Positions 8,468 through 16,751 of a stretch of DNA of 64,000 nucleotides are shown one piece after another (positions within the stretch are counted from its first letter, which is position 1; each line of letters starts with the position of its first letter). A program made the translations under genes and the position numbers. The DNA is from Ignavibacteriales bacterium. GTDB taxonomy: Bacteria > Bacteroidota > Ignavibacteria > Ignavibacteriales > Melioribacteraceae. Where the stretch lies: assembly GCA_026390795.1 (NCBI GenBank), contig JAPLFG010000003.1, forward strand, positions 620,001-684,000, read 5' to 3'. The notes beneath the pieces are model-generated. The model made no database searches and had not been told where the DNA came from. It saw nothing but the letters and a program-made list of their open reading frames with translations.

Positions 8468-8492
8468 AAAAAAACCCCGGCATTTACCGGGG
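8468..8492 (-). terminator. Rho-independent terminator of the TonB-dependent receptor gene
   Basis: A six-base-pair G+C stem (CCCCGG at 8475-8480 pairing with CCGGGG at 8487-8492) with a six-base loop. On the minus strand it is followed by a run of seven T. It lies 25 bases after the stop of the receptor gene. The right side also has a short pyrimidine run, so weak function in the other direction is possible. Confidence 0.85.
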
Positions 8493-8517
8493 TCTCCTTT
8501 TAAAAAATGGATCTTGA

Positions 8518-11100
8518 CTATAACTCGTCGTATCCTTCTTCAATTCTTCTCTGCTTTTCCTGATCCATCATTCTTGTCTTGGTATCAACAAGACGATATG
8601 AAACGCCAATATTAACCGTACGCGAATCGAATTTTCTGTCGTTGATCATATAATAATTCAAGCCGGTTGTTTCTGTATTAAATTTACGCGTATTGAACAG
8701 ATCGGAAATTCGCATTGTAACGGATAACCTTCCGTCCATCAAATCTTTTCTTACCATCAAATCCATTGCATACATCTCTTTCATTTTGGTTTGAGCCGCG
8801 GAACCACCAAAGAACATCCCGCCGCCCCCGTCTCCACCGCGCATTCCTCCGCCGCCGGTACTTAACATTATAGTAGGCGAAGTATACATGAACATCATTT
8901 GTACAATAAGACCATCAGTTACAGTCATCATGGAACTTAATCTTGCCATCCAGCTATTACTTGCGTTCGAACCGCCTAGCGTTCCTAAATCATCAACACT
9001 ATTATTGAAGTAAGAAATATTTCCGTTTAATCTCATCCAATCAGTTATTGGAGAATTTGTTATCAGTTCAATTCCGTATGATTTCCCTTTGGAAATATTC
9101 TGGAATGTTGAATATGTAACCGGAATCCCGTTACCGTTAGGGATGAGCGTACTTATTGTACTGATAAGATTAGTACTTAATCTGTAGAAAAGATTAGAAA
9201 CTATTGAAGTCTTGCCCAATGTTTTTGTGTAACCAAGTTCTAAAGCATTATGATACTGCGGTCTTAAATCCGGATTACCCTTAAAGATATTAAGCGAATC
9301 GGTTTTATCTTCGTAAGGGTTTAACTGCCTGTTCTGCGGACGATCAATTCTTCTGCTGTAGCTCAATTGAATTTCGTCCAGCTCATTAAAGTTGTAACGC
9401 AAGTGAATTGTCGGGTAGACGTCAAAATAATTGCTTTTATATGTTTGGTTGGTTACAAAACTTATTCCATCAATATAAACTTGCTCGGCGCGTAAACCGA
9501 TTTGTGTTGTAAAGCTGCCGAGAGAATTTGAAAAGATACCGTAAAGAGCATGTACTTGTTCTTTGTATTCATAATTATTACTGATTAACGTACTGCTTCC
9601 CCAAGTATTTGTAACCGGTTCCCAATTAAAATTATCATTAGACATTGTTAAATCTTTAATTTGACTTCTCAAACCGGTTTCCAATCTGCCCCAGCCGCCA
9701 AGCGGTTGAACATAGTTGGATTGTATGAGCCATAAATTATTGCCGTTATCCGAAAGTGCTTTTTGAAGCGACTGTGCCGGAGTTGGGAAATAATAATCTT
9801 GATAGATTTTTGTATCACTGTTCATTGAACTATGCGAGTACATAACGTCTGCAGTTAATTCCTGAGTTCTATTCTCATATGTTTTTTTATAACTCAATGT
9901 ATAATTACCGGAACTATTTCCCCTCGTTCCGTTACTATTTCTGTTAAACTGGCTCTGGAGTACGTTGCCCTCAAGATAATTTATATTTTCAATTTGGCTT
10001 GTGGTTCCGAAATTGCCAAATCTAAATTGTGCCGATGCTGTAATAAATTCTTTTTCTGCTAAATAATAATCCGCGCCAATATTCAGATTATGATTATTCA
10101 TGTTATTGTGGTTATCGGAATTCTGATTAAGGCTAGATGAAACCGGACCGGTTGAAGAAGGCAATTCCGAATTCCGTAAAGTAATTCCGCCGCCATTCAT
10201 ATTAAAAAATCTGCCGTCATAACTTGTAAAGAAATTGAAATCTTCACCGCGCAAATTCATATTTAATGAAGAACTATACCTTCCTTTAGTTCCGGCATTT
10301 CCCATCAAAGTTCCGTTAACACCAAGATTGGATTTCTTTTTTAGAATGATGTTAATAATTCCGCCGGTTCCTTCCGGGTCATATTTTGCGGACGGGTTTG
10401 TAACAATTTCTATTGATTCAATTTGGCTTGCGGGAATTTGCGCAAGAACATCCGAACCGGTAAAACCTGCTAACGCCGCGGGTCTTCCATCAACAAGAAC
10501 ATTAATATTTGCATTTCCTCTAACTTGAACAGCCCCGTCAGCATCAACCGTAACGGACGGAACATTTTGCATCACATCAACTGCAGTTCCGCCCGAGTTA
10601 GCCATATTCTGATCAACTGTGTAAACTTTTTTATCCAGGTTTGCTGTTAATGCATCTCTTGTTCCTTGAACTACAATTTCGTTCATGTTAACATTCTTTG
10701 GACGCAGTTTAATTACACCAAAATTGAAATCTGTTTTATTCGGCAGAACCATTAAAGAATCAAACCTTTTTGTGGTGTAACCGATATAGGAAACTTTCAC
10801 AAAGTATTTTCCGTACATCAATTTATTTATTTCGAATTTACCTTTGTCATTTGAAACAGTACCGTTGGCTACAGTTGAGTCTCTCCATTTGAATATTACA
10901 ATGTTCGCATATTCAATTGGTTGTGAAGTCTGGGCATCTATAACAGATCCGCTTAGCTTTCCAACGGGCTGCATCATCGAAGGATCAAATTTTCTTCCCT
11001 GCATATTCTGTGGTCTATCCTGAGCATAAATTAGATACGAATTTATAACGAGTAGTACCGAAAGAATTAAAGTTCTTCTAAAGAGTGAAAAAGTTTTCAT
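8518..11100 (-). CDS. TonB-dependent receptor-like outer-membrane beta-barrel protein
   Basis: An 860-residue outer-membrane protein. After a signal peptide (cleavage near Ala26 in YLIYAQDRP) there is a carboxypeptidase-regulatory-like domain (about 48-130, starting GKLSGSVIDAQTSQPIEYAN), then a plug domain (about 140-255, with VQVRGNANINVLVDGRPAAL and PSAKYDPEGTGGIINIILKK), then a C-terminal barrel of about 600 residues. The barrel pattern fits the outer-membrane beta-barrel family 3 found in Bacteroidota. A glycine-rich loop lies near residues 745-770. It probably binds and imports an unknown ligand using TonB, but no TonB/ExbBD genes are nearby. Its own ribosome site (AGGAT) precedes the ATG, and a terminator follows the stop, so it is likely monocistronic. 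Confidence 0.88.
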   Translation of the reverse strand: MKTFSLFRRTLILSVLLVINSYLIYAQDRPQNMQGRKFDPSMMQPVGKLSGSVIDAQTSQPIEYANIVIFKWRDSTVANGTVSNDKGKFEINKLMYGKYFVKVSYIGYTTKRFDSLMVLPNKTDFNFGVIKLRPKNVNMNEIVVQGTRDALTANLDKKVYTVDQNMANSGGTAVDVMQNVPSVTVDADGAVQVRGNANINVLVDGRPAALAGFTGSDVLAQIPASQIESIEIVTNPSAKYDPEGTGGIINIILKKKSNLGVNGTLMGNAGTKGRYSSSLNMNLRGEDFNFFTSYDGRFFNMNGGGITLRNSELPSSTGPVSSSLNQNSDNHNNMNNHNLNIGADYYLAEKEFITASAQFRFGNFGTTSQIENINYLEGNVLQSQFNRNSNGTRGNSSGNYTLSYKKTYENRTQELTADVMYSHSSMNSDTKIYQDYYFPTPAQSLQKALSDNGNNLWLIQSNYVQPLGGWGRLETGLRSQIKDLTMSNDNFNWEPVTNTWGSSTLISNNYEYKEQVHALYGIFSNSLGSFTTQIGLRAEQVYIDGISFVTNQTYKSNYFDVYPTIHLRYNFNELDEIQLSYSRRIDRPQNRQLNPYEDKTDSLNIFKGNPDLRPQYHNALELGYTKTLGKTSIVSNLFYRLSTNLISTISTLIPNGNGIPVTYSTFQNISKGKSYGIELITNSPITDWMRLNGNISYFNNSVDDLGTLGGSNASNSWMARLSSMMTVTDGLIVQMMFMYTSPTIMLSTGGGGMRGGDGGGGMFFGGSAAQTKMKEMYAMDLMVRKDLMDGRLSVTMRISDLFNTRKFNTETTGLNYYMINDRKFDSRTVNIGVSYRLVDTKTRMMDQEKQRRIEEGYDEL

Positions 11101-11240
11101 TTTATCCTATGGTTTATTTGAAAAAATACTTATTGAGAATTTTTAAGGGTGCAATTTTATAAAAGGTATTAATTAGATGTGCATCTTTGAAGAAAAGTTG
11201 GAACTATTTAACAATTTTTAACTAAATAGGGATCTTAAGT

Positions 11241-11268
11241 GTAGAGACGAGGCATGCCTCGTCTCTAC
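11241..11268. repeat. REP palindrome, short form
   Basis: A perfect 28-base palindrome with left arm GTAGAGACGAGGCA and its exact complement as right arm. It lies between the sorting-domain protein gene and the TonB receptor gene. The same element recurs four more times around the RAYT gene about 3 kb away, so it is taken as a dispersed REP sequence and not only a terminator. Confidence 0.88.
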
Positions 11269-11278
11269 GGATAGAATA

Positions 11279-12589
11279 TTATTTTATCAGCATAAATTTC
11301 TTAACTTCCACAAATTTTCCAGCTTCCAATTTATAAAAATAAACACCGCTCGGTAGATCGCTGCCGTCAAATGTAACTTGGTAGTGACCCGCTTCTTGAG
11401 AACCATTTACAAGTTCTGCTACTTGCTGAGCGATCATATCATAAATTTTCAATTTAACATTTACTCTTTCGGGAATTGTATAGCTGATCTTTGTAGTCGG
11501 GTTAAACGGATTTGGAAAATTCTGTTCAAGTGCAAATGCGGAAACGTTTTCAAGAACTGCCGTAATTATATCGGAATATTCATACGCTCCGTCAAAATCA
11601 ATTTGCTTCAGACGATAATTAAATTCCTTGCCGCCGGTAGGTTCATCTGTAAAAGAATAACTCTTCGGCGAATTGCTGTTTCCATTTCCTTGTACAAATC
11701 CAATCTTTGTCCAGCTATCAGCATTCGGCTGTCCGCTTACAGCTAACCGCTCAATGCTGAACCCATAATTGTTCACCTCCGTCGCAGTCTTCCAATTGAG
11801 TTCTACTTTGTTACCATTTACATTTGATGTGAATGAGGTGAGCTCGACGGGGAGAGCTCCATCCGTTGCGCCATAAATTAAAAAGTTATCTAGAATTATC
11901 GCACCGGTTCCCGCTGTAAAAGCAAACTTTAAATCAGTCATCGATTGACTCACTGTAGTTGCAGCTTTATCATTCATTATTTTTGCAGTACCGGCCCATA
12001 AATCCCAAGTATCATTAGCAACTGCTTCAGAACTTCCATCAGGTCCAGTGTATGTTACTGTACTTCCAGTATTATTTAGATACCATGTTATTGATTGAGC
12101 ACCACTTAGAGTCGCACTGTTTGTGCCTGCTCCAATATCTCTTATCGAAAATGTACCATCGGTTGCAGTAAGGTTTATACCAAATCGTGCATAAACATTT
12201 GCATTCGCTTCAGCTGAATTTGCGGTTCCAAATACACTACCAACTTGGAATACAGCCGCAGTTGTTTGAGCTACTGTATTCCCAGAAACTGCAATTACAA
12301 ATGAATAAACCATGCCAGTTGGTGTGGGTGAAAAATCCGTTGTACGAGAAAATGACATGCTATTAGGGTCAGTGGTTCTAGTAAAGACCAATGCATTATT
12401 AGAAATCAAGACTGTACCATTAGCATTACTTGATCCAATCGCATTCCATTGACCACTATTAGGGCTCGTCGAGTTAATATAGTCGCTCAGCGTAGAACTA
12501 GAAGTAAAATTTTGTGAAAATATCTGTCCCCAACTAACAGCCGGCAAGTAAAACAAAACAGCTATCAAAAGTTGTATAAATTTTTTCAT
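11279..12589 (-). CDS. Secreted protein with T9SS C-terminal sorting domain
   Basis: A signal peptide (MKKFIQLLIAVLFYLPAVSWG) is followed by a region of about 220 residues rich in Thr, Ser, Ala and Asn. It looks like an all-beta domain that I cannot assign. Next comes a fibronectin-like segment (LPVELTSFTSNVNGNKVELN, then WKTATEVNNYGFSIER). The C-terminus is a type A sorting domain: NFPNPFNPTTKISYTIPE, LKIYDMIAQQV, LPSGVYFYKLEAGKF and a basic end, KKFMLIK. This domain directs export by the type IX system and surface attachment. I place the start at the ATG ending at 12589, five bases after an AGGGG ribosome site; an in-frame GTG two codons earlier overlaps that site. Ala-rich composition differs from neighbouring proteins. 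Confidence 0.85.
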   Translation of the reverse strand: MKKFIQLLIAVLFYLPAVSWGQIFSQNFTSSSTLSDYINSTSPNSGQWNAIGSSNANGTVLISNNALVFTRTTDPNSMSFSRTTDFSPTPTGMVYSFVIAVSGNTVAQTTAAVFQVGSVFGTANSAEANANVYARFGINLTATDGTFSIRDIGAGTNSATLSGAQSITWYLNNTGSTVTYTGPDGSSEAVANDTWDLWAGTAKIMNDKAATTVSQSMTDLKFAFTAGTGAIILDNFLIYGATDGALPVELTSFTSNVNGNKVELNWKTATEVNNYGFSIERLAVSGQPNADSWTKIGFVQGNGNSNSPKSYSFTDEPTGGKEFNYRLKQIDFDGAYEYSDIITAVLENVSAFALEQNFPNPFNPTTKISYTIPERVNVKLKIYDMIAQQVAELVNGSQEAGHYQVTFDGSDLPSGVYFYKLEAGKFVEVKKFMLIK

Positions 12590-12604
12590 ACACACCCCTA
12601 TGCT

Positions 12605-13036
12605 TTAAAAATTTTTAATCGATGAAACCATAAAAGAGAATAGCCATATTATCAGCGCAGCTAAAACCAGGGCAACTCCTAATAATATTTTTTTTAATCT
12701 CCGTCTTGCCTCAAATGGTAAGAACCTGTTTTCTTCATTTTCTTTCTTTACAGACTTATAATCACCGTCTCCAACTTGCCAATCCGTAGAGTGAGATAAA
12801 TTTAGCTTATCAATTTTTTCGCGGTTTAGTTTTATAAGGTCTACCCTTTTCAATTTATTTGCCGCGCCAAAGGAAGAATGGCTGGACCACCAGTTGATAG
12901 GTAATTCAAAAAATGCTATTACGGATTTTTTTATTTCTGTTGATTCATCTTGCAGCGGTTGTCCGGGAATTTCATCTCTTTCCCAGAAATTAGTTTTAGC
13001 AGATAAGTGTTTTGCCTTATTAACGGAGTTGGGCAT
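12605..13036 (-). CDS. Orphan membrane-anchored protein
   Basis: A 143-residue protein that I do not recognise. The N-terminal 115 residues are polar and soluble, with a Trp-rich stretch (ELPINWWSSHSSFGAANKLK). Then comes a basic segment, EARRRLKKI, and one C-terminal membrane helix (about 120-137, LLGVALVLAALIIWLFSFMV). This topology, soluble domain inside and a C-terminal anchor, suggests a tail-anchored inner-membrane protein. The start is set by a strong GGAGG ribosome site six bases before the ATG at 13034-13036. An in-frame TTG six codons upstream would place this site inside the gene and is rejected. The next gene downstream, 15 bases away, encodes the T9SS cargo protein, so the two may be cotranscribed. 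Confidence 0.65.
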   Translation of the reverse strand: MPNSVNKAKHLSAKTNFWERDEIPGQPLQDESTEIKKSVIAFFELPINWWSSHSSFGAANKLKRVDLIKLNREKIDKLNLSHSTDWQVGDGDYKSVKKENEENRFLPFEARRRLKKILLGVALVLAALIIWLFSFMVSSIKNF

Positions 13037-13252
13037 TAATAACCTCCACTGCAAAGAAGCTTATTACAAAATTTTATTTTCTCTCAAAATTTGTATTGGC
13101 GGGATTTTCTTGCATCAATTTAACAATTCTTTAGACTTAAGAAAATATATTTTTAAAAATCATAAAATCATTTTTTTTAATTGGAGCATTAGTCCGCGTT
13201 TTATTTTCTTAATCGCGAAGACAATCAATTTATTTCTATGTCATTAAGAATT

Positions 13253-13290
13253 GAGATTGCCACGTCCCGCCTTGCGGGACTCGCAATGAC
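13253..13290. repeat. Dispersed hairpin repeat of the TGCGAG...GTGGCAATCTC type
   Basis: A nested inverted repeat. The inner stem is GTCCCGC/GCGGGAC (13264-13270 and 13274-13280) with a three-base loop; the outer stem is ATTGC/GCAAT (13256-13260 and 13283-13287). The minus-strand flanks read TCATTGCGAG and GTGGCAATCTC, the ends of a repeat family that I know from many unrelated bacterial genomes. It lies in the 411-base gap between the orphan gene and msrA. That gap otherwise holds only the degenerate repeat listed next and A+T-rich sequence. Confidence 0.6.
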
Positions 13291-13320
13291 TAATTCACTT
13301 TACACAAAGACAGAAATTAA

Positions 13321-13380
13321 ATAACTACAAGCTTTAGATCGTGGATTACTAAACACCGCGACTATCGGCTTTAGCCACAT
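13321..13380. repeat. Degenerate intergenic repeat
   Basis: The minus strand reads TGTGGCTAAAGCC, then about 18 bases, then AATCCACGATCTAAAGCTTG and TAGTTATT. This matches the layout of a repeat family common in Bacteroidota-like genomes, in which GTGGCTAAAGCC is followed by a second hairpin of the form CCAC-n-CTAAAG-n-GTGG. Here the second hairpin no longer pairs well, so the copy looks decayed. The assignment is from memory of the family pattern and is tentative. Confidence 0.38.
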
Positions 13381-13447
13381 AAACAGTTTGTCTTGCGGGA
13401 ACATATAATTAAAATTCTTTGTTAATAGATAAAATGAAAGTCGACAT

Positions 13448-14074
13448 ATGAAAAATAAATTTGTTTTGTTTTTCTTACTTGCTGTAATAAGCTGTTCTAA
13501 CAACGCCAAGCCCAAACTTGAGGAAGCTATGATTGATTCATCAAAATATGAAGTTGCCACTTTTGCCGCGGGATGCTTCTGGTGCACAGAAGCGGTTTTT
13601 CAAAGATTAAAAGGAGTTGTAAAAATTGAGAGCGGTTACAGCGGCGGCTCGGTCCCAAACCCGACTTACGAAGCCGTTTGTACTGGACAGACCGGGCACG
13701 CGGAATGCACTCAAATAACTTTCGACCCGAAGATAATTTCTTTCAAAGAATTATTGGAAGTGTTTTGGAAAACACATGATCCAACTACACTTAACCGTCA
13801 AGGGAATGATACAGGAACTCAATACCGTTCGGCAATTTTTTATCACAGCGATGAACAAAAAGAACTCGCCGAGAAGTACAAGAAAGAACTTGATTCAGAA
13901 AAAATTTGGGATGATCCGATTGTGACGGAAATTGTTCCTTTTAAAAAATTTTACAAAGCGGAAGATTATCACCAGGATTATTACAATAAAAACGGGCATG
14001 CGCCGTACTGCAGTTTCGTAATTACACCGAAAGTGGAAAAATTTAAAAAGATTTTTGTGGATAAATTAAAATGA
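13448..14074 (+). CDS. msrA: Peptide methionine-(S)-S-oxide reductase MsrA, lipoprotein form
   Basis: MsrA reduces methionine sulfoxide in damaged proteins. The 208-residue protein has the family core: [10 protein letters not shown] with catalytic Cys43 and Cys46, [31 protein letters not shown], and [19 protein letters not shown]. It ends with an HAPYCSF-type segment carrying a possible recycling cysteine. The N-terminus is a lipoprotein signal (hydrophobic stretch, then AVISC with Cys16), which indicates a lipid anchor and a periplasmic or outer-membrane location, unlike the cytosolic enzyme. No msrB is adjacent. Its ribosome site is weak. REP sequences begin six bases after the stop codon. 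Confidence 0.93.
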   Translation: MKNKFVLFFLLAVISCSNNAKPKLEEAMIDSSKYEVATFAAGCFWCTEAVFQRLKGVVKIESGYSGGSVPNPTYEAVCTGQTGHAECTQITFDPKIISFKELLEVFWKTHDPTTLNRQGNDTGTQYRSAIFYHSDEQKELAEKYKKELDSEKIWDDPIVTEIVPFKKFYKAEDYHQDYYNKNGHAPYCSFVITPKVEKFKKIFVDKLK

Positions 14075-14079
14075 CAAAC

Positions 14080-14125
14080 GTAGAGACGAGGCAACTTGTC
14101 TTGCAACGTGGGATGCTTAGTCATT
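14080..14125. repeat. REP element, degenerate long form
   Basis: Begins with GTAGAGACGAGGCAACTTGTC, like the long copy inside the RAYT gene, and continues with a decayed right half (TGGGATGCTTAGTC). It lies six bases after the msrA stop. The right arm has lost pairing, so this is an old copy. Confidence 0.65.
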
Positions 14126-14140
14126 AATGAAAAAGTTTTC

Positions 14141-14168
14141 GTAAAGACGGGACATGTCCCGTCTCTAC
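14141..14168. repeat. REP palindrome, short form with altered core
   Basis: A 28-base palindrome with arms GTAAAGAC and GTCTCTAC around the core GGGACATGTCCC. In the other short copies the core is GAGGCATGCCTC. The differences are compensatory, so base pairing is kept. It lies between msrA and the RAYT gene, 79 bases beyond the RAYT stop. Confidence 0.8.
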
Positions 14169-14247
14169 AATAATGGAATATAATCCATCATAAATAAATT
14201 AAGTTTTATTACTATCATTGAGACATATGTTGTAATGTTGTAATATT

Positions 14248-14792
14248 TTAAAATTCAAAAATATTTTCAGGTAATCTCTTTTCGTATTCCCACTTAAGCG
14301 GATTCTGAGAAATATATTTTCTAGTATTAAATAACTCTTTTTCATTCCGGATTACACGATCATAAAAACGTGTCTGCCAAGAAAAATTATCAAGACCATT
14401 CTCATGTGCTTGTTTTGAAACCGCCGATTTGAATGAACCAACAATATTAGATAAGCTAATTGTTTTGTTTCGTAAAGACGAGGCAACTTGTCCCGCGGTG
14501 GCGGGATGCCTCGTCTCTACCAATAAACTAATAATTATTATTCCATGTATGTGATTTGGCATAACAATAAAATAATCCAATTCCACATTTGGAAAATGTA
14601 CCGGAATTTCGGACCAGCATTTTTTGTTATAAAGCTTAGTTCATTAAATTTCATTACTTCATTAACAATTTTTCCAAACCATTCAACATGATTTTTAGTA
14701 TTAACAGTTATGTAATACCACCATGGATTCGAATAGTCCCATTCACTCAATCGCGCAGATTCAATTCTGTATTTATTTTTATATTTTGTCAT
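14248..14792 (-). pseudogene. REP-associated tyrosine transposase (RAYT, IS200/IS605-like), frameshifted
   Basis: RAYTs are single-domain HUH transposases thought to move REP sequences. Two overlapping frames together give about 181 residues, the usual size. The first (start ATG at 14792) has RIESARLSEWDYSNPWWYYI and WFGKIVNEVMKFNEL; the second has VELDYFIVMPNHIHGIIII with the HIH metal motif, IVGSFKSAVSKQ, SWQTRFYDRVIRN and KYISQNPLKWEYEKR, with the likely catalytic Tyr in KYI. The frame breaks near 14618-14627 at a run of six A (ACAAAAAATGC on the minus strand). Reading one base again there restores the family sequence (TKKCWSEIPVHFPNVELD). The sequence A-AAA-AAT fits the X-XXY-YYZ pattern for -1 frameshifting, but loss of one A or a read error explains it equally well. 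A REP element is embedded in frame at 14472-14520. Confidence 0.82.
14472..14520. repeat. REP element, long form, inside the RAYT reading frame
   Basis: Outer arms GTAAAGACGAGGCA and TGCCTCGTCTCTAC enclose a second hairpin (CCCGC, loop, GCGGG). Read on the minus strand it encodes about 16 residues (VETRHPATAGQVASSL) between the HIH motif and the IVGSFKSA segment, without a stop. The RAYT family is variable in length at this point. Confidence 0.85.
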
Positions 14793-14834
14793 TTAACATA
14801 AAAGCCACACTTATTAATACGAGCAATTTGTGTC

Positions 14835-14862
14835 GTAAAGACGAGGCATGCCTCGTCTCTAC
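14835..14862. repeat. REP palindrome, short form
   Basis: Arms GTAAAGACGAGGCA and TGCCTCGTCTCTAC form a near-perfect 28-base palindrome. It lies 42 bases upstream of the RAYT start codon and 30 bases after the symporter stop. Confidence 0.88.
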
Positions 14863-14892
14863 AAATAATTTATTTCACCGAAAGTAATCTCA

Positions 14893-16620
14893 TCACTTTG
14901 AAATATTTTTCAGTACAATGAACAAACTCACCCCCGCAACGGCCAGATAGATAACAGTATTTAAGTAATTACCAAAGATCAAACTGCCGATCCCGAAAAG
15001 TGAAGAATAAACAAGAACAACCCCAAGAAACCAGTTTAGAAACATTCTCGCAAAACCGGAATCACTTTCAACTTCCGGCATCAAAACGGAGATCTTCTTC
15101 CATAAAATTCCTCCGGGATGAACGGTACGGTAAAATTCTTTCAATTTTTCTTCATCGGTAGGTTTGGTAAGAAATGTTACAATAAGCCACACTAATGTGG
15201 TAGCAAAAACCAAATAGTAAAGTGAAAGCGGAAATGAAATTCCTAAATATTTTACAAGCGGTAGCGTAACAAACGGAGTCAACATTGCCGAAATTTCCGA
15301 CCATGCATTTATTCTCCACCAATACCATCTAAGAATAAGAACCAATCCAAGACCGGCTCCGCATTCAAGAATAAATTCCCACGCCCCGGAGATTCTATTT
15401 ACATAGAGAGTAACAACGAGAGATGTGAGCATAAGTAATATGGTAATTATACGTGATGCCGCGACGTAATGCTTTTCATCTTTGTTTTGTTTTATAAATC
15501 TTCGATACAAATCATTTAACAGGTAAGACGAGCCCCAATTTAGTTGTGTTGAGATTGTACTCATGTAAGCCGCAAAGAAAGCAGCAACAAGCAACCCTTT
15601 CAAACCAACGGGAAGAAAATCACGCATGGCATATATGTAACCCATCTTAGCTTGATCCGCAGGCAAGTTTGGATATAATACCATTGCAGATAAAGCGACA
15701 ATTATCCACGGCCAGGGACGAATTGCATAATGAGCAATTTGAAAAAAGAAGGTTCCTAATAATGCATGCTTTTCATTTTTTGCGCTCATCATTCTTTGCG
15801 CAACATAACCGCCGCCGCCGGGTTCTGCACCGGGATACCACGATGCCCACCATTGAATTCCTACATAAGCAAGAAATGAAATTGTTGTAAGAGCAAACGT
15901 AGAGCCGAGTGTTGAAACATCTGATGTAATGTTAGGGAAAAAATCAAAAACAAATTTTGGAAGTTTTGCTTGAAGACCGGCAACACCGCCAACTTGCGGT
16001 GAGTTTACTACAAGGATTGCAAGTATGATGCATCCAATCATCGCAAATACAAACTGAAATGCATCCGTAACAACCACACCCCACAATCCGCTCATCGCAG
16101 AATAAATGGAAACAATTATCATTATTCCAAAGACATAAAGGATAGCAACATTTTCCTGGATTCCAAACATTCCCACAAGTATCGAGATCATTGCACGGTT
16201 AACCCAGCCCAGAATTATCAAATCCATAAAAAAGCCAAGATAGATTGCTTTGAAGCCGCGTAAAAATTTTGCGGGTTTGCCTCCGTAACGAATCTCCGCA
16301 AATTCTACTTCAGTCATAATTCCCGCACGTCTCCAAAGTTTTGCAAAGAAAAAGACTGTGAGCAATCCGCCGAAAACAAAATTCCACCAAATCCAGTTGC
16401 CTGCAATTCCGTTTTTCACAACAAGTTCAGTAACAGCAAGAGGCGTATCAGCCGCAAATGTAGTAGCAACCATTGAAAGTCCCACAAGATACCATGGTAA
16501 ATTTCTTCCGCTCAGAAAAAATTCTTGAGTGCTTTTTCCAGCTCGTTTGGAATAATAAATTGCTATTCCGAAACTGAAAATGAAATAGATAAGGATGATT
16601 GCGTAATCAATAATCTGCAC
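14893..16620 (-). CDS. Sodium:solute symporter (SSS family)
   Basis: An inner-membrane secondary transporter with about 13-14 hydrophobic segments that couples sodium entry to uptake of an organic solute. Family features include the N-terminal IIDYAIILIYFIFSFGIAIY, SGRNLPWYLVGLSMVATTFA (residues 36-55 from the chosen start), and the later TQLNWGSSYLLNDLYRRF. The specific substrate cannot be read from the sequence. I choose a GTG start at 16618-16620, eight bases after AAGGA, giving 575 residues. An ATG 15 codons upstream would add a polar extension not typical of the family and has no clear ribosome site. A glycosyltransferase gene diverges on the other strand; the 131-base gap should hold both promoters. 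Confidence 0.87.
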   Translation of the reverse strand: MQIIDYAIILIYFIFSFGIAIYYSKRAGKSTQEFFLSGRNLPWYLVGLSMVATTFAADTPLAVTELVVKNGIAGNWIWWNFVFGGLLTVFFFAKLWRRAGIMTEVEFAEIRYGGKPAKFLRGFKAIYLGFFMDLIILGWVNRAMISILVGMFGIQENVAILYVFGIMIIVSIYSAMSGLWGVVVTDAFQFVFAMIGCIILAILVVNSPQVGGVAGLQAKLPKFVFDFFPNITSDVSTLGSTFALTTISFLAYVGIQWWASWYPGAEPGGGGYVAQRMMSAKNEKHALLGTFFFQIAHYAIRPWPWIIVALSAMVLYPNLPADQAKMGYIYAMRDFLPVGLKGLLVAAFFAAYMSTISTQLNWGSSYLLNDLYRRFIKQNKDEKHYVAASRIITILLMLTSLVVTLYVNRISGAWEFILECGAGLGLVLILRWYWWRINAWSEISAMLTPFVTLPLVKYLGISFPLSLYYLVFATTLVWLIVTFLTKPTDEEKLKEFYRTVHPGGILWKKISVLMPEVESDSGFARMFLNWFLGVVLVYSSLFGIGSLIFGNYLNTVIYLAVAGVSLFIVLKNISK

Positions 16621-16751
16621 TTTGTAAGTCCTTAAAATTTTGATGACAATTTGGGAATCTTGCATATATGAAGCAAGCAGAGAGCAGACATTTTTATGAT
16701 TTACAATAAATTATACAATTCATAATTTCCATTAGAAAAATCGGAGCTAAA

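Noticed and set aside
13434-13450. GTCGACATATG just before msrA, like joined SalI and NdeI cloning sites
   Set aside because: The surrounding sequence is natural-looking and continuous; a chance match is enough.
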